This document shows, piece after piece, positions 22,967 to 34,832 of a DNA stretch of 64,000 bases; the stretch's first letter is position 1; each line of letters opens with the position of its first letter. This DNA comes from Ridgeia piscesae (taxonomy: Eukaryota > Annelida > Polychaeta > Sabellida > Siboglinidae). The stretch is taken from the NCBI GenBank assembly GCA_025642075.2, contig JAODUO010001338.1, forward strand, positions 1 through 64,000, given 5' to 3'. The notes beneath the pieces were generated by a model. The model saw only the letters and a program-made list of their open reading frames with translations, was not told the origin of the DNA and made no database searches. Made by a program: the position numbers and the translations under genes.

Positions 22967-23580
22967 ATGGCTACAGGACAACAGGTGTACCTTGTTGTGG
23001 AGTTTACTGATGACAAAGAGACTGCAGTAGTTCCATCAACATGGCTAAGGGACAACAGGTGTATCTTGTTGTGGAGTTTACTGATGACAAAGAGACTGCA
23101 GTAGTTCCATCAACATGGCTAAGGGACAAAAGGTGTACCTTGTTGTGGAGTTTACTGATGACAAAGAGACTGCAGTAGTTCCATCAACATGGCTAAGGGA
23201 CAACAGGTGTATCTTGTTGTGGAGTTTACTGATGACAAAGAGACTGCAGTAGTTCCATCAACATGGCTAAGGGAAAAACAGGTGTACCTTGTTGTGGAGT
23301 TTACTGATGACAAAGAGACTGCAGTAGTTCCATCAACATGGCTAAGGGACAACAGGTGTATCTTGTTGTGGAGTTTACTGATGACAAAGAGACTGCAGTA
23401 GTTCCATCAACATGGCTAAGGGACAACAGGTGTACCTTGTTGTGGAGTTTACTGATGACAAAGAGACTGCAGTAGTTCCATCAACATGGCTAAGGGACAA
23501 CAGGTGTACCTTGTTGTGGAGTTTACTGATGACAAAGAGACTGCAGTAGTTCCATCAACATGGCTAAGGGACAACAGGTG
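22967..23580. repeat. 74-bp minisatellite, about eight copies plus a partial
   Basis: Units start at 22967, 23041, 23115, 23189, 23263, 23338, 23412, 23486 and 23560 (partial). All are 74 bp except one of 75 (an extra A at about 23275). They are nearly identical, so the expansion is young. Confidence 0.95.
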
Positions 23581-23705
23581 TGCTGTGTTAAAAACACGAC
23601 CAAGATAACAATTGCTGCGAAAAACAAAATTCCACCTGGCGTAGACTGGAAGCCATATCCCATACGAGAGCTGTCCAGTATGTATACTTGGTCAACGTTT
23701 CTGTA
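22967..23705 (+). pseudogene. Transposon-associated N-terminal exon amplified as a 74-bp repeat
   Basis: The first unit starts at ATG 22967 and reads M-A-T-G-Q-Q-V-Y-L-V-V-E-F-T-D-D, then V-V-P-S-T-W-L-R-D-N-R-C. The last copy passes into K-N-K-I-P-P-G-V-D-W-K-P-Y-P-I-R. This resembles the short N-terminal domain of animal transposon proteins (V-P-x-x-W, then W-x-x-Y-P-V-R). Because 74 is not a multiple of three, the frame is lost at every repeat. Confidence 0.5.
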
Positions 23706-23803
23706 ACACCCATTACATACGAACATACAATATTGCACATTTAAGTTTTGTGTGTGATAAAAATGTCATTCTAAATCACCCATATTAATACACCTTCCAA
23801 GCT

Positions 23804-24110
23804 ATGAGCAAGGTCCATCTCCCTTTTCACTTCCTTGTCGCTGGACACATCAAGTCTGCCCCCGATTGGTACTTTGGTCTACTAAAGCAGGCTTTCCGGC
23901 GTCACAAAGTCTCCAGTCTCACAGGTGTGGAGACTGTTGTCAACAACAGTGCGGGAGTCAACCAGGCACAGCTGGTTGGACAAGAGGATGGAGAGAAGCT
24001 TGTGACTGTCCACGACTGGCAGGCTCTCATTGACAAGAATGTCAAGGAATGAAGCAGTTCCACCACCTCCGCTTCCATGCTGACCCACCAGGTGTCTGTC
24101 TGGACAGCAG
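23804..24110 (+). pseudogene. DUF7869-like transposase C-terminal fragment
   Basis: From ATG 23804, 82 codons include F-H-F-L-V-A-G-H-I-K, A-P-D-W-Y-F-G-L-L-K-Q, V-V-N-N-S-A-G-V-N-Q-A-Q-L-V-G and V-H-D-W. After the stop, another frame continues M-K-Q-F-H-H-L-R-F-H-A-D-P-P-G-V. This order (GHTK, PDWCFGL, N-S-A, Q-L-V-G, Y-D-W, K-Q-x-H-H-F-x-F) is that of the C-terminal part of invertebrate transposase-like proteins with a DUF7869 domain. It may belong with the N-terminal exon at 22967-23705. Family named from memory. Confidence 0.55.
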
Positions 24111-25500
24111 ATGACGAGGAAGTGGCGTTCAACATCCTCACAACCACAACCACAACCAGTGGCCTTGCAGCCAGCACGTCTAGACAACACACGGCAGTGG
24201 TACCACAGTACTGCCGAGAGGACACACGGGACGTAATGTGTCCTCACCCATCTGTCCCTGTATGATGTACTGTATATCATTACATTAACAGTGTAAGTCA
24301 ATGAGTGATGACAACAATTGCGTTGAAGAGTGGCGATCTCTTGTTTTTATGTAAACCTTTATTATAATATACAGTAAAATAGAAACAAGCTTCTGAGACA
24401 TATTGCATTTACATATTTGATTTTGGCATGTTATAAAAAACAAGGTTTGATTCAAAGATCTTTCAATTCAGATCAAATGTTAACTTACAAATGATACTGA
24501 CACTGAGTTCTCACAACATTGCATGCGTACCAGTTAGTGTCTTCTCTTTATATTCCGTCATATTGAAATATGCCTTACACTGTTCGCTGCTGGCCTGCAT
24601 AAAGTTGAAAACTAATACATGTTCATTACAATCAACATCGCGTACGCCAACTTCAGCAATTCAGAAGAAGTTTGACTTGAAGGATCTTCTTTGCAAGACT
24701 GGAATTCCATGAGATGACGAAACTGAGGTTAATTTGGACGACACCGGCAGTGACATATCCACTCCAGTCATCGCAAGGGTGAATAAGCTGTCTGAGCTTG
24801 TTACAGGGTTACTGTGACCCTTGTGCCGTTGAAACACCCTTGCCTTCTGCACCGTGAACTGTGCACTTGGGTTGGTGTGTCAGTTGCAGGACACACACCT
24901 TCATGTTGGGGCTGGGGATGTGGCACAGCCTGAGGCGAAACAACTGAACTAGCCACATGCACATCACCACAAAGCATCATCAACAGCACACATTCGTTGG
25001 ACCGAAACAGTGGCACAGTTGGACACTTGCCTTTTATGTTGACACGTGTTGACATCGTTGGACATGGGTGTGGGTCACAGCGGCCTAGTGAACCTGGTAC
25101 CTGGACATGAACGCTCTGAACCAGACCACCTTTGCTGTTCAGTCAGTACAAGCCAGCATGATGGTCCTCACTGATGCCGTGAAGATAGTTCAGTGGAATC
25201 GTCCACCAACAGAGACACTGTCAGTGATGCTGACGAGGAAGTCATCGACTTGACCGTCAATTATGATGGTTCACACCTCTGCATACGGGATAGGGTGTGT
25301 GACAGACACAGTGACAGGACTTGCCCTTGACCTGGCTGTGTTATCATCATACTGCCAGGCTTGATCATGCGCCGAAGTACGATGTGGGGGCTGAGACACA
25401 GGCCAGTTTCAGACGTGACTGGCACATCACACGAACTGTAACCAGAACTACCATGGCACATCTGGATCTGGTGGCATGGAGATTCAAGCTGCTGATATGT
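24111..25500. other. Stretch without recognised genes
   Basis: Open frames here are short and show no domain I know. The 24660-25060 part and the 25080-25480 part contain many CACA/TGTC-rich words typical of old transposon DNA, but I cannot assign them. Confidence 0.4.
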
Positions 25501-25519
25501 TGTGGGACTGTTCCCTTGA

Positions 25520-25713
25520 CCTTGGGTTCATACATATCGTATATTCTCTACAGTAGAATTTATATTTACGCTACTGCCTTAAATTATATATTATTTGAAT
25601 CTATTTTAACAAATAATTTTATACTTTGCATGTTTTATGTACTCATTTCAATCTTTTGGATTGCCCAGAGAGAAGGTAATAAACTATTATTATTATTATA
25701 TTATATTATATAG
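25520..25713 (+). mobile_element. Possible LINE/SINE 3' tail ending in (TTA)n
   Basis: An AT-rich stretch ends GCCCAGAGAGAAGGTAATAAAC followed by a TTA run at 25684-25713. An end with AATAAA and an ATT/TTA repeat is usual for invertebrate non-LTR elements and their SINEs. No coding part is visible. Confidence 0.35.
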
Positions 25714-25724
25714 AGGTATATCAC

Positions 25725-26033
25725 CATGGTGTCAGATGGCGACTCCAGAGACTCCAAACATCTGACAGAGATGAATGTTTACGGCGATGACGTCACAATC
25801 ATCAAAGAAGAATGTGTGAACAATGTCACCACGAGGATGGGGACAGCGCTGAGGAAGCTGGCGGTGCAGACGAAGATGACGGGATAACACTTGGTGGTCA
25901 CAGCAATGGACAGTTGAAAGGGGGCACGATCAACCAGCTGACCATGTACTATTACAAGGCAATCCAATCCCATCATGACAACTTAGATGGCATGGAGAAT
26001 GCTGTCTTGATGTCATTCTACCATGTCAGTTGA
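25725..26033 (+). pseudogene. Mutator-like transposase fragment
   Basis: From 25725 the frame reads S-R-D-S-K, V-Y-G-D-D-V-T-I-I-K-E-E-C-V-N-N-V, then R-M-G-T-A-L-R-K-L, and stops at 25887. A second frame carries L-K-G-G-T-I-N-Q-L-T-M-Y-Y-Y-K-A-I and A-V-L-M-S-F-Y-H-V-S up to 26032. This order (K-E-x-C-x-N-H-V-x-K-R-M-G, G-x-L-T, Y-Y-x-x-A-I, F-x-H-x-x-S) is that of invertebrate Mutator-like transposase proteins. A frameshift lies near 25865. The downstream part is not recognisable. Confidence 0.55.
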
Positions 26034-27150
26034 ATCCAATCTCTTAAGGATCGGACGCTGACTATAACATCCACAACAGTGAGAAGAATCCACTTAGAAA
26101 AGTGACGTCTCAACACTGCCAATACACCCTTATCACGAGCAAGAAGACAACTCAGTTTGCGCCTTCACCAGAGCGTGCAATGAGGTAGGACTTAGAAACG
26201 ACAAACAACAGCAATAATCCAGCGTTCAGAAGTATCTGCGTGAACTCTTCACACATGGGAGTGGTTTATGAGTCGGTGGACATTGGTTGATGCAGCGGGT
26301 GAACATTAATTGAATCACTGAATCTTTTGTTATCAATAATAAATGTGACATCTTAGATATCGGGTGTCACCCCAAGCAGTGGAAGTGGGCAGCCATTGTG
26401 TTGTCTGTGTAGCACATGGACACTGGCGCTGACTGCTGCATGACAAGACAATACTTTCTACCTTGGTAGAGATCATCACACCAGGAACTAACACGAGACA
26501 CTTTGGACAACTGTGATGATGACAGAATGAAGTGAAATGGCTCCACTGCCACTACCTGCCACTTGGTGTAGGAGTGGACCCCAAGACTCTGGTCAACTGA
26601 CACCCCCAACACCGACCTGGTCAGGGGATGAAGTGATGCCAACAGTGAAATGAGGTGATATTTTAATGTATTTCATATTCACATTTGATGCAAGTACTGG
26701 CTACATTTCAATGTAGAATGGAATCAAAATAATTTCCATGAAGCACTCCACATTGTACATACATACAAACTACTCACACTTACCTGTCTGTCTGTACATA
26801 GATGAGTCTCACTACATTCAGACTGTAGAGTCTGAGAGTCAGTAGTAAAGTCAACTCCACAATAAGTAAAACTTTATGCTGAAAATGTCATACCAGCACA
26901 ACGATCATGTTGTACACTGTGGTGTGACGACATTGCAGCATGACTGGAACTACACAAAACCTACCAACCACACCAAGCTTCTCTCACTACCCAAGTATCA
27001 GAGAGAACAACCAACAGTGATCCAGACTGCCCAACAATCCACCATGTGGCGCCACTGTTCCAACCTACACATTAACATTTTAATAGACTTGCTGCTAAAC
27101 AATTGCATTCCACCGGTCTCAGTCACCTTCCCTGGACTTGTTATTTATCC
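26034..27150. other. Stretch without recognised genes
   Basis: Short frames only. I looked on the - strand for a C-terminal exon of the desulfhydrase-like gene (expected D-P-V-Y-T-G-K) and did not find one. Confidence 0.4.
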
Positions 27151-27156
27151 ACACTG

Positions 27157-28140
27157 AGCTGTCAGGGTCAGACACTGAGCTGTCAGGGTCAGACACTGAG
27201 ACATTGAGCTGTCAGGGTCAGACACTGAGCTGTCAGGGTCAGACACTGAGACATTGAGCTGTCAGGGTCAGACATTGAGCTGTCAGGGTCAGACACTGAG
27301 ACATTGAGCTGTCAGGGTCAGACATTGAGCTGTCAGGGTCAGACACTGAGCTGTCAGGGTCAGACATTGAGCGCTGTCAGGGTCAGACATTGAGCTGTCA
27401 GGGTCAGACACTGAGCTGTCAGGGTCAGACATTGAGCTGTCAGGGTCAGACACTGAGCTGTCAGGGTCAGACACTGAGACATTGAGCTGTCAGGGTCAGA
27501 CATTGAGCTGTCAGGGTCAGACACTGAGCTGTCAGGGTCAGACATTGAGCTGTCAGGGTCAGACACTGAGCTGTCAGGGTCAGACACTGAGACATTGAGC
27601 TGTCAGGGTCAGACATTGAGCTGTCAGGGTCAGACACTGAGACATTGAGCTGTCAGGGTCAGACATTGAGCTGTCAGGGTCAGACACTGAGCTGTCAGGG
27701 TCAGACATTGAGCTGTCAGGGTCAGACACTGAGACATTGAGCTGTCAGGGTCAGACATTGAGCTGTCAGGGTCAGACACTGAGACATTGAGCTGTCAGGG
27801 TCAGACATTGAGCTGTCAGGGTCAGACACTGAGCTGTCAGGGTCAGACACTGAGCTGTCAGGGTCAGACATTGAGCTGTCGGGGTCAGACATTGAGCTGT
27901 CGGGGTCAGACATTGAGCTGCCGGGGTCAGACATTGAGCTGTCAGGGTCAGACACTGAGCTGTCAGGGTCAGACACTGAGCTGTCAGGGTCAGACACTGA
28001 GCTGTCAGGGTCAGACACTGAGCTGTCAGGGTCAGACACTGAGCTGTCAGGGTCAGACACTGAGCTGTCAGGGTCAGACACTGAGCTGTCAGGGTCAGAC
28101 ACTGAGCTGTCAGAGTCAGACACTGAGCTGTCAGGGTCAG
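27157..28140. repeat. 21-bp minisatellite with 29/30-bp variants
   Basis: The unit is GAGCTGTCAGGGTCAGACAC plus T (or ATT). About one in three units in the left half has an added GAGACATT. On the - strand it reads S-V-S-D-P-D-S repeatedly, open from 28201 to 27722, on the same strand as the enzyme gene just upstream. The right half is nearly pure 21-mers. Confidence 0.95.
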
Positions 28141-28428
28141 CAGTGAGTGACTGTATTCTGGGTGGTTTGATATTTTCTTCCTTTGAGAAACACAACCTCA
28201 TGACATTTTCAAACTTCCGACGTATTAAATATAAAGACCATTACAAATATCAGACGAAGCCACACCACCATTATGCCAGGATTAATCAAAGAACTATTTT
28301 TTACTGAATATGTAGGTTTTAAAATGTCACTACGTTGTATTTCTTAATAGGCGATCTACTCTGTCCTGATGATGAGATATGACAGCTGTGTCATCACCAG
28401 CGGCAGTATGACAGTAGGTAGAACTCAC

Positions 28429-28592
28429 CTAACTCCTGTGGTGTTGACAGTGCGTAGCCTTGACCCTTGTAGCCGTCTATGAGGTCCATGATGTCTGCCG
28501 CCTTCACCTCCTCCATACGGAGCTGTGTCAGTAGCTCCGCCGTTTGTGACAGGAAGTATTGACGGTTATCTGACACTGTCACGCCGTGGATT
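28429..28592 (-). CDS. D-cysteine desulfhydrase/ACC deaminase-like, exon f
   Basis: Bounded by an acceptor GGTGACAG|AATCC and a donor TTAG|GTGAGT on the - strand. It needs two bases from exon e to complete a Lys codon, then reads I-H-G-V-T-V-S-D-N-R-Q-Y-F, L-T-Q-L, and D-I-M-D-L-I-D-G-Y-K-G-Q-G-Y-A-L-S-T. The family has V-S-V-C-D-N at the start of this part and I-D-G-Y-K-G-x-G-Y later on, close to the substrate pocket. It ends in phase 1 after Q-E-L. The following exon should encode D-P-V-Y-T-G-K-A and was not found toward lower coordinates. Confidence 0.85.
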
Positions 28593-28695
28593 CTGTCACC
28601 AAATATATATTGTAGTTGATTTATTAATTTTACTATTAAAATTATTACCGTCAATGTTGTGTTTTACTTTGACCAAGCTGTGGAATAGATCTGAT

Positions 28696-31600
28696 TTAAC
28701 TGTTTACTGGGAGACAGCCTTCTTATTTTACACCCTGCTGTGGGCAGACAATTTTAACTGTTTACTGGGAGACAGCCTTCTTATTTTACACCCTGCTGTG
28801 GGCAGACAATTTTAACTGTTTACTGGGAGACAGCCGTCTTATTTTACACCCTGCTGTGGGCAGACAATTTTAACTGTTTACTGGGAGACAGCCTTCTTAT
28901 GTTACACCCTGCTGTGGGCAGACAATTTTAACTGTTTACTGGGAGACAGCCTTCTTATTTTACACCCTGCTGTGGGCAGACAATTTTAACTGTTTACTGG
29001 GAGACAGCCTTCTTATGTTACACCCTGCTGTGGGCAGACAATTTTAACTGTTTACTGGGAGACAGCCTTCTTATGTTACACCCTGCTGTGGGCAGACAAT
29101 TTTAACTGTTTACTGGGAGACAGCCTTCTTATGTTACACCCTGCTGTGGGCAGACAATTTTAACTGTTTACTGGGAGACAGCCTTCTTATGTTACACCCT
29201 GCTGTGGGCAGACAATTTTAACTGTTTACTGGGAGACAGCCTTCTTATGTTACACCCTGCTGTGGGCAGACAATTTTAACTGTTTACTGGGAGACAGCCT
29301 TCTTATTTTACACCCTGCTGTGGGCAGACAATTTTAACTGTTTACTGGGAGACAGCCGTCTTATGTTACACCCTGCTGTGGGCAGACAATTTTAACTGTT
29401 TACTGGGAGACAGCCTTCTTATTTTACACCCTGCTGTGGGCAGACAATTTTAACTGTTTACTGGGAGACAGCCTTCTTATTTTACACCCTGCTGTGGGCA
29501 GACAATTTTAACTGTTTACTGGGAGACAGCCGTCTTATTTTACACCCTGCTGTGGGCAGACAATTTTAACTGTTTACTGGGAGACAGCCGTCTTATTTTA
29601 CACCCTGCTGTGGGCAGACAATTTTAACTGTTTACTGGGAGACAGCCTTCTTATTTTACACCCTGCTGTGGGCAGACAATTTTAACTGTTTACTGGGAGA
29701 CAGCCTTCTTATTTTACACCCTGCTGTGGGCAGACAATTTTAACTGTTTACTGGGAGACAGCCTTCTTATTTTACACCCTGCTGTGGGCAGACAATTTTA
29801 ACTGTTTACTGGGAGACAGCCGTCTTATTTTACACCCTGCTGTGGGCAGACAATTTTAACTGTTTACTGGGAGACAGCCTTCTTATTTTACACCCTGCTG
29901 TGGGCAGACAATTTTAACTGTTTACTGGGAGACAGCCGTCTTATTTTACACCCTGCTGTGGGCAGACAATTTTAACTGTTTACTGGGAGACAGCCTTCTT
30001 ATTTTACACCCTGCTGTGGGCAGACAATTTTAACTGTTTACTGGGAGACAGCCGTCTTATTTACACCCTGCTGTGGGCAGACAATTTTAACTGTTTACTG
30101 GGAGACAGCCTTCTTATGTTACACCCTGCTGTGGGCAGACAATTTTAACTGTTTACTGGGAGACAGCCTTCTTATGTTACACCCTGCTGTGGGCAGACAA
30201 TTTTAACTGTTTACTGGGAGACAGCCTTCTTATTTTACACCCTGCTGTGGGCAGACAATTTTAACTGTTTACTGGGAGACAGCCTTCTTATTTTACACCC
30301 TGCTGTGGGCAGACAATTTTAACTGTTTACTGGGAGACAGCCTTCTTATTTTACACCCTGCTGTGGGCAGACAATTTTAACTGTTTACTGGGAGACAGCC
30401 TTCTTATTTTACACCCTGCTGTGGGCAGACAATTTTAACTGTTTACTGGGAGACAGCCGTCTTATTTTACACCCTGCTGTGGGCAGACAATTTTAACTGT
30501 TTACTGGGAGACAGCCTTCTTATTTTACACCCTGCTGTGGGCAGACAATTTTAACTGTTTACTGGGAGACAGCCGTCTTATTTTACACCCTGCTGTGGGC
30601 AGACAATTTTAACTGTTTACTGGGAGACAGCCGTCTTATTTTACACCCTGCTGTGGGCAGACAATTTTAACTGTTTACTGGGAGACAGCCGTCTTATCTT
30701 ACACCCTGCTGTGGGCAGACAATTTTAACTGTTTACTGGGAGACAGCCTTCTTATGTTACACCCTGCTGTGGGCAGACAATTTTAACTGTTTACTGGGAG
30801 ACAGCCTTCTTATGTTACACCCTGCTGTGGGCAGACAATTTTAACTGTTTACTGGGAGACAGCCTTCTTATTTTACACCCTGCTGTGGGCAGACAATTTT
30901 AACTGTTTACTGGGAGACAGCCTTCTTATTTTACACCCTGCTGTGGGCAGACAATTTTAACTGTTTACTGGGAGACAGCCTTCTTATTTTACACCCTGCT
31001 GTGGGCAGACAATTTTAACTGTTTACTGGGAGACAGCCGTCTTATTTTACACCCTGCTGTGGGCAGACAATTTTAACTGTTTACTGGGAGACAGCCTTCT
31101 TATTTTACACCCTGCTGTGGGCAGACAATTTTAACTGTTTACTGGGAGACAGCCTTCTTATGTTACACCCTGCTGTGGGCAGACAATTTTAACTGTTTAC
31201 TGGGAGACAGCCGTCTTATTTTACACCCTGCTGTGGGCAGACAATTTTAACTGTTTACTGGGCAGACAGCCTTCTTATTTTACACCCTGCTGTGGGCAGA
31301 CAATTTTAACTGTTTACTGGGAGACAGCCTTCTTATTTTACACCCTGCTGTGGGCAGACAATTTTAACTGTTTACTGGGAGACAGCCTTCTTATGTTACA
31401 CCCTGCTGTGGGCAGACAATTTTAACTGTTTACTGGGAGACAGCCGTCTTATTTTACACCCTGCTGTGGGCAGACAATTTTAACTGTTTACTGGGAGACA
31501 GCCGTCTTATTTTACACCCTGCTGTGGGCAGACAATTTTAACTGTTTACTGGGAGACAGCCGTCTTATTTTACACCCTGCTGTGGGCAGACAATTTTAAC

Positions 31601-33168
31601 TGTTTACTGGGAGACAGCCTTCTTATTTTACACCCTGCTGTGGGCAGACAATTTTAACTGTTTACTGGGAGACAGCCGTCTTATTTTACACCCTGCTGTG
31701 GGCAGACAATTTTAACTGTTTACTGGGAGACAGCCGTCTTATTTTACACCCTGCTGTGGGCAGACAATTTTAACTGTTTACTGGGAGACAGCCGTCTTAT
31801 TTTACACCCTGCTGTGGGCAGACAATTTTAACTGTTTACTGGGAGACAGCCGTCTTATTTTACACCCTGCTGTGGGCAGACAATTTTAACTGTTTACTGG
31901 GCAGACAGCCTTCTTATTTTACACCCTGCTGTGGGCAGACAATTTTAACTGTTTACTGGGAGACAGCCGTCTTATTTTACACCCTGCTGTGGGCAGACAA
32001 TTTTAACTGTTTACTGGGAGACAGCCTTCTTATTTTACACCCTGCTGTGGGCAGACAATTTTAACTGTTTACTGGGAGACAGCCGTCTTATTTTACACCC
32101 TGCTGTGGGCAGACAATTTTAACTGTTTACTGGGAGACAGCCGTCTTATTTTACACCCTGCTGTGGGCAGACAATTTTAACTGTTTACTGGGAGACAGCC
32201 TTCTTATTTTACACCCTGCTGTGGGCAGACAATTTTAACTGTTTACTGGGAGACAGCCGTCTTATTTTACACCCTGCTGTGGGCAGACAATTTTAACTGT
32301 TTACTGGGAGACAGCCTTCTTATGTTACACCCTGCTGTGGGCAGACAATTTTAACTGTTTACTGGGAGACAGCCGTCTTATTTTACACCCTGCTGTGGGC
32401 AGACAATTTTAACTGTTTACTGGGAGACAGCCGTCTTATTTTACACCCTGCTGTGGGCAGACAATTTTAACTGTTTACTGGGCAGACAGCCTTCTTATTT
32501 TACACCCTGCTGTGAGCAGACAATTTTAACTGTTTACTGGGAGACAGCCTTCTTATTTTACACCCTGCTGTGAGCAGACAATTTTAACTGTTTACTGGGA
32601 GACAGCCTTCTTATGTTACACCCTGCTGTGGGCAGACAATTTTAACTGTTTACTGGGAGACAGCCTTCTTATGTTACACCCTGCTGTGAGCAGACAATTT
32701 TAACTGTTTACTGGGAGACAGCCTTCTTATCTTACACCCTGCTGTGGGCAGACAATTTTAACTGTTTACTGGGAGACAGCCGTCTTATTTTACACCCTGC
32801 TGTGGGCAGACAATTTTAACTGTTTACTGGGAGACAGCCTTCTTATCTTACACCCTGCTGTGGGCAGACAATTTTAACTGTTTACTGGGAGACAGCCTTC
32901 TTATCTTACACCCTGCTGTGGGCAGACAATTTTAACTGTTTACTGGGAGACAGCCTTCTTATCTTACACCCTGCTGTGGGCAGACAATTTTAACTGTTTA
33001 CTGGGAGACAGCCTTCTTATTTTACACCCTGCTGTGAGCAGACAATTTTAACTGTTTACTGGGAGACAGCCGTCTTATTTTACACCCTGCTGTGGGCAGA
33101 CAATTTTAACTGTTTACTGGGCAGACAGCCTTCTTATGTTACACCCTGCTGTGGGCAGACAATTTTAA
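28696..33168. repeat. 58-bp minisatellite, about 77 copies, in intron e-f
   Basis: The unit contains AACTGTTTACTGGGAGACAG, then CC[T/G]TCTTAT[T/G/C]TTACAC and CCTGCTGTG[G/A]GCAGAC. Variation is confined to those three sites plus an occasional GGGCAGAC in place of GGGAGAC. It begins about 100 bases from the acceptor of exon f. Confidence 0.97.
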
Positions 33169-33411
33169 GATGGCAGCCATCTGTGAATTACGCTGCATGT
33201 TGCTTGCATTAAAATTCGAATAACTCGACAACCTGGCTGGTTAATGTAAAAGAAGGATGTGATCGCGGTAAACGAAAGGCCAACCCACGAACTGTGAGTT
33301 TACTGGGCCGTTTTGAACGGTCTGCGCAGTAGAGTTAAAAATGTATGTGGTATATTATATAACATCACTATTACTGTTGCCATCTAATTACAGTTGAGTT
33401 AGTGTCCATGT

Positions 33412-33488
<77 letters not shown>

Positions 33489-34414
33489 TAGGTACATATA
33501 CATGGTAACTTTGTACATAAGTACACATGTAAGTATGCATGTTTGTATGTACATACATACGTAAGGGTGTATTGTTACATACACATACGTACACTTGTAT
33601 ATACATATAAATAACATCACTTCTTATGTGCCAACATCCTCAAAGATCAAGCTCAGTGGTGCGATAAAACCACGGGGTTAAGCAATCTCATAATAGTGAA
33701 ATAATGCGCGAGTCGTTGACGGATGTATGAAGGTGCTAGGAATCTAAGGAGGACAGGCAGCATTAAAGAGATAGGTTTTTAGACGCTGCTGGAATGAAAC
33801 TATTTCTTTTTAATTCCAGATTACTGCGAGATTTAAAACTGAGGCAGCTGATGTGATACTCTGACTCAGGATATGTGTTGGGGAAAAAGCCATCGAGTTT
33901 CGCATGCTTTCATTTACTGTTTTTCATTCAAAGAGACATCTTGGAGACAATCCCTGAGCTGTTTTAGGAGCGACGACAAGAATCTGTTGTGTGGTCAATG
34001 CAGTGTAGACTTCTGTGTCATCTGCCTAAAGGTGGCGTCCAAGTTGTGACTTTGGATAACAGAGCTTAGTGACATTGTATAGAGTGAAAAGCAAGGACCC
34101 CATAACAGAACTCTCAGATGAATTGGTTTGTTTGTAAACATGTAAATGTACATATTTGCACATATGTGTGTATGTTTGTATACACATGTGTAAGTCTAAG
34201 AGGGTGTGTACATGTGTGTGTGTGTTTGTAGGTACATATACATGGTAACTTTGTGCATAAGGACATATGTAAGTATGCATGTTCGTATGTACATACATAT
34301 GTAAGGGTGTATTTTTACATACACATATGTACACTTGTATATACATATAAATAACATAACTTCTTATGTCTCAGACACCAAACATTACAGTGATTCCACC
34401 AAACCCTGATGTTG
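33169..34414. other. Intronic stretch with two related CA/TG-rich segments
   Basis: A (GT)n run lies at 33408-33487. The segment 33482-33625 (GTTTGTAGGTACATATAC... to AACATCACTTCTTATG) recurs at 34223-34368 with scattered changes. Between them is unique DNA with no exon that I can see. Confidence 0.7.
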
Positions 34415-34608
34415 AGGCACTGTGATGTTGGCACTGTGATGTTGGCACTGTGATGTTGGCACTGTGATGTTGGCACTGTGATGTTGGCACTGTGATGTTG
34501 GCACTGTGATGTTGGCACTGTGATGTTGGCACTGTGATGTTGGCACTGTGATGTTGGCACTGTGATGTTGGCACTGTGATGTTGGCACTGTGATGTTGGC
34601 ACTGTGAT
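34415..34608. repeat. 14-bp minisatellite, about 14 copies
   Basis: The unit TTGGCACTGTGATG is nearly perfect. It lies about 125 bases downstream (in gene sense) of the donor of exon e. Confidence 0.95.
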
Positions 34609-34731
34609 GCTGCTGGAGGCTGCAGTCAAGTCACTGACTATTATGATCAACATCTGAAGTACTTCTTAACATTATTTCTTTTCTGGAGTAAACAAACAGC
34701 ATTCAGTTTAATTACGTTAGCCTCCACTTAC

Positions 34732-34832
34732 TTTAGTTTGCTTTTTGTCAAGTAGTTGCCAAGGGCAAGGCCATCAGCTGTTCCCCCACTGCCACATGCG
34801 AAGACAATGTCATCAAACTGCTCTGGGACACC
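34732..34832 (-). CDS. D-cysteine desulfhydrase/ACC deaminase-like, exon e
   Basis: The acceptor TGTGTGTGACAG|GGTGTC and donor CTAAA|GTAAGTGG are on the - strand. It reads G-V-P-E-Q-F-D-D-I-V, F-A-C-G-S-G-G-T-A-D-G-L, A-L-G-N-Y-L-T-K-S-K-L plus two bases (AA). G-S-G-G-T is the loop that binds the PLP phosphate in this fold. The phases fit both neighbours: it starts in phase 0 after exon d and its AA joins A-ATC of exon f to give Lys-Ile. Copies of its first 30 bases and its acceptor make up the array on its upstream side. Confidence 0.88.

Noticed and set aside
27787..28146. S-C-Q-G-Q-T-L repeat frame on + strand
   Set aside because: By-product of the 21-bp unit; the opposite strand is equally open.
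33388..33620. T-H-T-H repeat frames on the - strand
   Set aside because: They come from the (GT)n microsatellite.
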